Source of the DNA: Cupriavidus sp. D39
Lineage (GTDB): Bacteria; Pseudomonadota; Gammaproteobacteria; Burkholderiales; Burkholderiaceae
DNA: 64,000 nt
Assembly: GCF_026627925.1 (NCBI RefSeq)
Contig: NZ_JAPNLE010000009.1
Location: 4,030,001 to 4,094,000 of the forward strand
Direction of reading: 5' to 3'
This document shows, piece by piece, positions 57,897 to 64,000 of the stretch (positions within the stretch are counted from its first letter, which is position 1; every line of letters begins with the position of its first letter). A program made the translations under genes and the position numbers. The notes under the pieces were generated by a model that searched no databases, was not told the DNA's origin, and worked only from the letters and a program-made list of their open reading frames with translations.

Positions 57897-58229
57897 TTAC
57901 TTGGACAAGCAATCGCTCATGAAGGCTTTGCGCTCGTCACCCTTCTTGCCGGTGGCCTGCGCGTTGCAGGTCTTCATCTTTTCCTGCTGGCTGTTCTTGG
58001 CGGGTGCGGCCGCGGGCTTGTTGGACAGGCAGTTGCTCATGAAGGCCTTGCGCTCGTCGCCCTTCTTGCCGGTGGCCTGCGTGTTGCAAGCCTTCATCTT
58101 GTCCTGCTGGGTGTTAGGGGCCGCCGGGGCCGCCGGTGCCGCAGGTGCAGCGGCCGGTGCATTCTGGGCGAAGGCGCCGGTGGCAAAAAGCGGGGCTACC
58201 AGCACGCACATCGCGATCAATCTTTTCAT
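57897..58229 (-). CDS. PsiF-repeat periplasmic protein
   Basis: A 110-residue exported protein. A signal peptide ends at ATGAFAQ (about residue 22), followed by an Ala/Pro linker (APAAPAAPAAP) and two nearly identical repeats of about 33 residues, each with KMKxCNxQATGKKGDERKAF and MSxCLS. Each repeat holds two cysteines, probably disulfide-bonded. Related psiF in Escherichia coli is phosphate-starvation inducible; the role is unknown. GGAGAGCA precedes the ATG. It is inserted between hprK and rapZ, with its own terminator. Confidence 0.9.
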   Translation of the reverse strand: MKRLIAMCVLVAPLFATGAFAQNAPAAAPAAPAAPAAPNTQQDKMKACNTQATGKKGDERKAFMSNCLSNKPAAAPAKNSQQEKMKTCNAQATGKKGDERKAFMSDCLSK

Positions 58230-58404
58230 GCTTGCTCTCCTGGCTGTGGAAAACTTCATGGCTGCTGGCCTGTCGGCTCGGCAACTCGGGGCTGGGCCCA
58301 ATGCCCATTACTGCACAAAACGGCCTATGCCCCGATCGCGTTGACGATCGAAGCGCAGCTGGATGTAAGCAATTGAAAACAGCCCCTCTACGGGGCTGCC
58401 AAAC

Positions 58405-59376
58405 CTAGAGTAGCCGACCCTGGCCCCGCGATGCGACATCGGCCTGCATCGCGGCGCGCTGGCGGTCCATGAAGTCGCGCAGCGTGTCGATGCCGCGCAG
58501 GCGCAGGATGGTGTTGCGCACGGCGGCCTCGACCAGCACGGCGAGATTTCGGCCGGCCGCCACCTGGATCTTGACCATGTGGATGGGCAGGCCGAGCACG
58601 TCGAGATACTGGGAATCCAGCGGCAGGCGCTCGAATTCGCCGTCGTTGCGGCGTACCAGCTGCACCACCAGCTTCAGCTTCATCTTGCGGCGTACCGCGG
58701 TCTCGCCGAAGATGGTCTTGATGTCGAGCAGGCCCAGGCCGCGCACTTCCAGCAGGTTCTGCAGCAGCGGCGGGCACCGGCCCTCGATGAAGTCCGGCCC
58801 GAGGCGCACGAAATCCACGGCATCGTCCGCCACCAGCCCATGTCCGCGCGAGATCAGTTCCAGGCCGAGCTCGCTCTTGCCCAGGCCGGATTCGCCCATC
58901 ACCAGCACGCCCATGCCGAGGATGTCGAGGAACACGCCGTGCATGGTCACGCGCGGCGCGGAAATGCGGGACAGGTAGAGGCGCAGGTGATCGATCACCG
59001 CCGCGGAAGACACCGGCGTGGTGAACAGCGGGGTGGACGAGCGCGTGCAGCGCAGTTCCAGGTCCGGCGGCGGCTCCATGCCGTCGGCGATCACCAGGAA
59101 CGGCGGCTCCAGCAGGATCAGCTCGCCCATCTGGCGCTTGCGCATCTCGTCGTCGAGGCGCTGGTAATACGTGATTTCGGGCTTGCCCAGCACCTGGATC
59201 CGGTTCGGGTGGATCAGGTTCAAGTGGCCGACGAGATCGGCCGCGGACGTGGCTTCACGCGCAAACTCGACATCGAAGGCCCGGTCCGCGCCCTCCAGTC
59301 CTGCTACCCAGGAGAGTTTGATATCGGCTGCGTTGTCGTCGAAGATCGACTGCGAGGTGACGCCAGTGAGTTCCAT
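58405..59376 (-). CDS. hprK: HPr kinase/phosphorylase
   Basis: A 323-residue bifunctional enzyme that phosphorylates HPr on Ser46 and removes the phosphate. The P-loop is [14 protein letters not shown] at about residue 158, followed by LVADDAVDF and the signature [16 protein letters not shown]. The C-terminal [17 protein letters not shown] is also standard. Its substrate HPr is encoded at the left end of the window. It is upstream of rapZ and downstream of ptsN. Confidence 0.96.
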   Translation of the reverse strand: MELTGVTSQSIFDDNAADIKLSWVAGLEGADRAFDVEFAREATSAADLVGHLNLIHPNRIQVLGKPEITYYQRLDDEMRKRQMGELILLEPPFLVIADGMEPPPDLELRCTRSSTPLFTTPVSSAAVIDHLRLYLSRISAPRVTMHGVFLDILGMGVLVMGESGLGKSELGLELISRGHGLVADDAVDFVRLGPDFIEGRCPPLLQNLLEVRGLGLLDIKTIFGETAVRRKMKLKLVVQLVRRNDGEFERLPLDSQYLDVLGLPIHMVKIQVAAGRNLAVLVEAAVRNTILRLRGIDTLRDFMDRQRAAMQADVASRGQGRLL

Positions 59377-59411
59377 TCGGGTGCTTTCAGGGACGGGCTT
59401 TCAGTGGCGGA

Positions 59412-59867
59412 TCAAGGGTGCCATTGCGTCAGCAACTGATGCACGTCGTCGGGGGTGGGCAGGGTAGCCAGTCCTTCGCGCATCTCGCGGTCGGACAGCA
59501 ACTGGGCGATCTCGGAGAGAATTTCCAGATGCTGCTGGGTGGCCTGTTCGGGCACCAGCAGGAAGATCAGCAGCGCTACCGGCTTACCGTCGGGCGACTC
59601 GAAGGGGATCGGCTCGGCCAGGCGCATGAACGCGGCCAGCGGCTGCTTCAGTCCCTTGATGCGGCCGTGGGGGATCGCAACCCCGGCGCCAAGGCCGGTG
59701 GACCCCAGCGACTCGCGGGCGAACAGGTTGTCGGTCACGGTCGCGCGCGCAACGCCATGGTTGTTCTCGAAGAGGAGCCCGGCCTGTTCGAACACGCGCT
59801 TCTTGCTGGTGACGCTGACGTCGAGGTTGATGTTGCCGGGTGGCAGCAATTTAGCCAAACGATTCAT
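59412..59867 (-). CDS. ptsN: PTS EIIA-like nitrogen-regulatory protein PtsN
   Basis: A 151-residue phosphocarrier of the EIIA-Ntr type. The phosphorylated histidine is in GAGVAIPHGRIKGL (about residue 77). The protein starts MNRLAKLLPPGNINLDVS. It normally takes phosphate from an EI-HPr relay and controls potassium transport and nitrogen-related processes. It is encoded between hpf and hprK, the usual order. The start at 59867 is followed immediately by the conserved N-terminus. Confidence 0.95.
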   Translation of the reverse strand: MNRLAKLLPPGNINLDVSVTSKKRVFEQAGLLFENNHGVARATVTDNLFARESLGSTGLGAGVAIPHGRIKGLKQPLAAFMRLAEPIPFESPDGKPVALLIFLLVPEQATQQHLEILSEIAQLLSDREMREGLATLPTPDDVHQLLTQWHP

Positions 59868-60247
59868 GTGGAATGCGCAGGGTTTTCTAGTAAGCAGGCC
59901 CGGGGCAAGGAGGCGTCCCGCCGGGCGGAAAGAAGATAAAAACCAAGGCCCGATGTTTCCACCGGGTGTCCCCATGCCGGTGTCGGGCGTCTGGCCATTA
60001 TAGAGCAGGCCCGCTGCCGCTTTGTGCATTGCAATAGCCGAGGCGCTGAAGCGGTGCCGCATGCACGGAAATGGCCAGGCAAATCAACTATGTATGGCAC
60101 AGCATACACCGGTACATATGCGTTGCGGAATCCCCTGCGTGGCCCGAAGGGGGAGGCTGGAACGAAAAAGCCGCGCTCTGGGCGCGGCTTGATTCCGTTT
60201 TCAATGGACTGACACCGACGGCCCGGTATGTGGGCCGCCAGGCACGG
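59868..60247. other. Spacer between ptsN and hpf
   Basis: A 380-bp region with no gene. It contains the hpf terminator at 60165-60190. I see no clear promoter motif or further repeat in the remainder, although ptsN probably has its own promoter here because the terminator separates it from hpf. Confidence 0.6.
60165..60190 (-). terminator. Terminator of hpf
   Basis: AAGCCGCGC/GCGCGGCTT stem with a five-base loop, followed on the minus strand by TTT TTC. It lies 58 bases past the hpf stop. Confidence 0.85.
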
Positions 60248-60598
60248 TCATTGCTGCATCTGGGATGCGGCCATCTGGTACTTGACCGCTTCACGGTCGT
60301 GGCTTTGCACGCGATCCTTGTGGCGAATCACCTGCCGGTCGAGCTTGTCGACCAATGCGTCGATAGCGGCATACAGGTCTTCATGATGCGCTTCGACAAA
60401 GATGTCCTTGCCCTTGAGATGTAGATTGATTTCCGCGTACTGCCGCCGGTCCTTTTCTTTTGTATTGTCGACAGAGAGCAGCACACTTACGCCAATGACT
60501 TGATCGAAATGCCTGACGATACGCTCCAGTTTCGTTTCCACGTACTCACGCAGAGGGGGCGTGATGTCCAAGTGGTGTCCACTGATCTTGAAGTTCAT
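60248..60598 (-). CDS. hpf: Ribosome hibernation-promoting factor (short form)
   Basis: A 116-residue protein that binds 70S ribosomes in stationary phase and helps form inactive dimers. It starts [24 protein letters not shown] and has [15 protein letters not shown] and [17 protein letters not shown], all typical. The short length groups it with HPF/YfiA forms without the long C-terminal domain. It follows rpoN by 49 bases, the conserved order. Confidence 0.95.
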   Translation of the reverse strand: MNFKISGHHLDITPPLREYVETKLERIVRHFDQVIGVSVLLSVDNTKEKDRRQYAEINLHLKGKDIFVEAHHEDLYAAIDALVDKLDRQVIRHKDRVQSHDREAVKYQMAASQMQQ

Positions 60599-60647
60599 AG
60601 CGTTTCTCCTTCTGAAAGAGCTGCATCAGGCAGGCGATGCAGCTCGG

Positions 60648-62123
60648 CTACAAAGTCTTACGGAGATTGACCGCGGGAATCTTGAGCGCTTCGCGGTATT
60701 TGGCAACGGTACGCCGTGCCACCACAAAGCCTTGCTCGCCGAGCAATTCGGCAATCCGGCTGTCGGACAAGGGGTTCCTAGCGTCTTCGGCTCCTATCAA
60801 TTGCTTGATCAACGCACGGATTGCCGTTGATGAGGCCGCGCCGCCGGTTTCTGTGGATACGTGAGAGCCGAAAAAATACTTCAGCTCGAAAGTCCCCATC
60901 GGCGTTGCCATGTATTTATTGGTAGTCACCCGAGAGATGGTGGACTCGTGTAAACCCAGTGTATCGGCAATCTCCCGCAAAACCAAGGGGCGCATCGCAA
61001 TTTCACCGTGGGTGAAGAAGTTCTTTTGACGTTCGACAATGGCTTGTGCGACGCGCAATATCGTGTCGAACCTCTGCTGGATATTCTTGATCAACCAGCG
61101 TGCTTCCTGCAGTTTTTGCTGCAGTCCCGCCGCGCCGGCATCGCCTTTTGCACCGCGCAAAATCTGCGCGTACATGTCGTTGATACGTAGCCGCGGCATC
61201 ACATCCGGGTTGAGATGGGCGATCCATCCGCCGCTCAACTTTCGAACAAAAACATCGGGCACCACGAAGTCGGCTTCCGGCCGGCTGTAGGCATGGCCGG
61301 GATAGGGCGCGAGCGAGCGGATCAGTTCATGCGCCGCCTTGAGTTCCGGCTCGTCCACTTGCAGGGCCTTTTTCAGGCGCGTGTAATCGCGCACCGCCAG
61401 CAGTTCCAGGTGATTGGTGACGATGCTCAGCGCCAGTTCGCGCTGCGGATGCTTGAGCCTGCGCAGTTGCAGCGCCAGGCACTCGGCTGCGTTGCGCGCC
61501 CCGACACCCGGCGGATCGAAGCTCTGCAGCAGCGTAAGCACGGCCTGGATCTCGTCGACCTCGAACTCGAGCTCCTCCGGCAGCTCGCTGCAGATTTCCT
61601 CGAGCGTGGCGCTCAGGTAGCCGTCATCGTCCAGGGATTCGACCAGGAAGATGGCCAGCCCTTTGTCGCGCAGGGAAATCTTGAGCGGCGCCAGCTGCTC
61701 CATGAGGTGTTCGCGCAGCGTGGGCTCGGCGTCGCGCAGCTGCATCGGCGTTTTTTCGTCGTCTTCGCCTTGCGGGCGGCGGGCGAAATCGTCCAGGCTC
61801 CAGTCGTTGCCGTAATCCTCGTTGCTGTCGGAATAGCTGTCGTCGGCCTCGGGGGCGCCATCGGGGCGGTTTTCGCTGGTGCCCTGGCCATCGGCGGGCG
61901 CTGGCGCGGGCGCGCTCTGGAGGTTCACCGAGCCGTCCGAGGACACGCGCAACGGGCTGTCGAGCCAGTCGTTCTCGCGCTCGAGCAAGGGGTTCTCGGT
62001 CAGCGCCTGTTCCACTTCCTGCTGCAGTTCAAGCGTGGACAGTTGCAGCAGCCGGATCGACTGCTGGAGTTGCGGCGTAAGCGCGAGATGCTGCGAGAGG
62101 CGGAGCTGTAGCGACGGTTTCAT
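60648..62123 (-). CDS. rpoN: RNA polymerase sigma-54 factor
   Basis: A 491-residue sigma factor for -24/-12 promoters. Region I is Gln/Leu-rich ([22 protein letters not shown]), region II is acidic (about residues 60-125), and region III ends in the helix-turn-helix and the RpoN box [10 protein letters not shown]. It lies between lptB and hpf, as in most proteobacteria. A sigma-54-type promoter for the nitrate transporter genes is found at 36.2 kb in this window. Confidence 0.97.
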   Translation of the reverse strand: MKPSLQLRLSQHLALTPQLQQSIRLLQLSTLELQQEVEQALTENPLLERENDWLDSPLRVSSDGSVNLQSAPAPAPADGQGTSENRPDGAPEADDSYSDSNEDYGNDWSLDDFARRPQGEDDEKTPMQLRDAEPTLREHLMEQLAPLKISLRDKGLAIFLVESLDDDGYLSATLEEICSELPEELEFEVDEIQAVLTLLQSFDPPGVGARNAAECLALQLRRLKHPQRELALSIVTNHLELLAVRDYTRLKKALQVDEPELKAAHELIRSLAPYPGHAYSRPEADFVVPDVFVRKLSGGWIAHLNPDVMPRLRINDMYAQILRGAKGDAGAAGLQQKLQEARWLIKNIQQRFDTILRVAQAIVERQKNFFTHGEIAMRPLVLREIADTLGLHESTISRVTTNKYMATPMGTFELKYFFGSHVSTETGGAASSTAIRALIKQLIGAEDARNPLSDSRIAELLGEQGFVVARRTVAKYREALKIPAVNLRKTL

Positions 62124-62258
62124 GCGACCTATTTTATGCCCAACTTCCGTGCTGGTGGAACGGAAATTGCTATCGCTGGCGTCGCATGATCGTTTGAAGG
62201 ATGAAAGGCGACACCGAAGCCGCCCGAGTCCGATGCGCGGCAGGCGCCGCGCGCGCCT

Positions 62259-63044
<786 letters not shown>

Positions 63045-63090
63045 GAAGGTGAAGGCAGAATCCGTGGATTGGGGGCGTGGCGGCGTCAGG

Positions 63091-63735
63091 TCAGGGGTTG
63101 ACGGGGGCGGGTGCCGGCTTGAGCGGCAGCGGGTTGGCTGCGGCGCCGCTGGCGGGCTGCTCCTGGCGCGGCGACAGCACGGCGCGCACGCGGCCGGACG
63201 GGCTGCCCGCGGTCGCATTCTCGGCGCCGCCGCTGGCCGTATAGAACTCGTTGCGGCTGTCATAGGTGATCACCGCGCCGCGGATCTCGTCGACCAGCTT
63301 CGCGCCGGCCAGGCGGGCCATGCGGGCGCGCCCGATCAGCTTGGACAGCTCCTGCTTGCCGTCATATTCGATGCGGTCGCCCCAGCCGTCGATGTACTCG
63401 TCGACGTTGTCGCGCTTCTGGCGGATATAGGCTTGCTTGCCACCCTTGGAGGTCGCGACCGCGTACTGGTAGCCCTCGGGGTCGGTACGGACTTCGGCCG
63501 CGTCGGATTTCAGCACCATGGTGCCCTTGGTCAGCACCACGTTGCCGGTCAGTACATAAACCTGCTTGACGTCGTCGTAGCTGGCATTGTCGGCCTCCAG
63601 GACCAGCGGCTTTTCGCGGTCAGCTTTTTCGGCGCTGGCGGGCGCGGACAGCGCAAGGCCCAGGACGGCTGCCAGCGTCAGCAAAGCGGCCGTGCTGCGG
63701 CGGCGACAGGACGAAGTCGTCAGGAATGGATTCAT
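63091..63735 (-). CDS. lptA: Lipopolysaccharide transport periplasmic protein LptA
   Basis: A 214-residue periplasmic bridge protein that carries LPS to the outer membrane. A signal peptide ends at [10 protein letters not shown] (about residue 35). The beta-jellyroll (OstA-like) region has [23 protein letters not shown] and [19 protein letters not shown]. The C-terminal 50 residues are Gly/Pro/Ala-rich. It lies between lptC and lptB. Confidence 0.95.
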   Translation of the reverse strand: MNPFLTTSSCRRRSTAALLTLAAVLGLALSAPASAEKADREKPLVLEADNASYDDVKQVYVLTGNVVLTKGTMVLKSDAAEVRTDPEGYQYAVATSKGGKQAYIRQKRDNVDEYIDGWGDRIEYDGKQELSKLIGRARMARLAGAKLVDEIRGAVITYDSRNEFYTASGGAENATAGSPSGRVRAVLSPRQEQPASGAAANPLPLKPAPAPVNP

Positions 63736-63789
63736 GTTGGCGTGATGGCGGTTGACGCGGGCGGCTGGAGCCCGCGGGCGGCTTCAGGG

Positions 63790-64000
63790 CTACTTCGCGG
63801 GACTTGCCGGCGGCGGCACCGTAATGATGGTGCCGCGTACGTTACCCAGCAATTGTACTTCGCGAGTGACATTGTTAAAGATCAGGCCGTTGGCGGTCAT
63901 CACCGACGGGCCGCGGGTCAGCTTGACAGCCTTGTCGGTCTTGACGATGTCATCGTTGACCAGCACCTGGAAATACTCCGAGGCGGCCGTCATCTTCGGA
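63790..64000 (-). CDS. lptC: LPS export system protein LptC, C-terminal part (partial)
   Basis: The last 69 or so codons are visible; the gene continues past the window end. The segment has ASEYFQVLVNDDIVKTDK and VQLLGNVRGTI, typical of the LptC beta-jellyroll. It precedes lptA with a 54-base gap. An internal ATG at 63993 is unlikely to be the true start because the family is about 190-200 residues long. Confidence 0.88.
   Translation of the reverse strand, partial: PKMTAASEYFQVLVNDDIVKTDKAVKLTRGPSVMTANGLIFNNVTREVQLLGNVRGTIITVPPPASPAK

Overview
The window is about 64 kb of high-GC bacterial chromosome. Gene content and order point to a betaproteobacterium of the Burkholderiaceae, most like Cupriavidus or Ralstonia: gshB, EIIA, ptsH, ptsI; grxC, secB, gpsA; the aa3 oxidase cluster ctaC to ctaB; lolB, ispE, tRNA-Gln, prs, rplY, pth; and lptC, lptA, lptB, rpoN, hpf, ptsN, hprK, rapZ. 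The taxon is inferred from these families and this order, not from a database match. Nearly everything is core housekeeping. The accessory material is one group II intron, several palindromic repeats and the nitrate-uptake cluster.

Layout from left to right. 1-2.75 kb: end of gshB and a regulatory PTS (EIIA, HPr, EI) with no permease. 2.9-3.9 kb: bfd and bfr behind a candidate Fur box. 4.1-6.3 kb: selD-selU for tRNA selenouridine. 6.3-10.6 kb: a MoeB/ThiF-like enzyme, CtpA protease, GpmA, a rhodanese and glutaredoxin. 10.6-13.6 kb: a complete group II intron with a reverse transcriptase/HNH protein, sitting between grxC and secB. 13.7-18.8 kb: secB, gpsA, a Bug-type binding protein, trmL, comF, bioC. 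19-29.4 kb: cytochrome c oxidase subunits, assembly factors and heme A synthesis. 29.5-31.7 kb: rpoH with a CIRCE-like operator, and a pirin. 31.7-37 kb (minus strand): ybiB, an NrtABD-type transporter and NasT, with a sigma-54/antitermination leader before nrtA. 37.3-44.6 kb: FAH hydrolase, maiA, ftsY, two M16 peptidase-family proteins, rsmD, coaD, ferredoxin. 44.7-51.2 kb (minus): pth, rplY, prs, tRNA-Gln, ispE, lolB, a TPR protein. 51.3-55.7 kb: mutM, a dynamin-like GTPase, mutY. 55.7-56.1 kb: a mosaic of mutY 3'-end copies and palindromes. 56.1-64 kb (minus): LON-domain protein, rapZ, a PsiF-repeat protein, hprK, ptsN, hpf, rpoN, lptB, lptA, lptC.

Three themes link the genes. First, the two ends together hold most of a regulatory phosphotransferase network (EI, HPr with His15 and Ser46, EIIA-Man, HPr kinase, PtsN, RapZ) and rpoN. 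Second, nitrate uptake looks doubly controlled: a near-consensus sigma-54 promoter, two ANTAR-type hairpins and a strong terminator precede nrtA, and the matching antiterminator gene (nasT) lies just upstream. Third, the respiratory block carries structural subunits, copper insertion (Cox11, SCO), SURF1, heme A/O synthesis and several small membrane proteins in one order.

Many genes, including probably essential ones (gpsA, ctaA, ctaB, lolB), are broken by small indels. Most are one missing base, usually in a G or C run. Sequencing error is the likelier cause, so these genes are annotated as frameshifted rather than dead.
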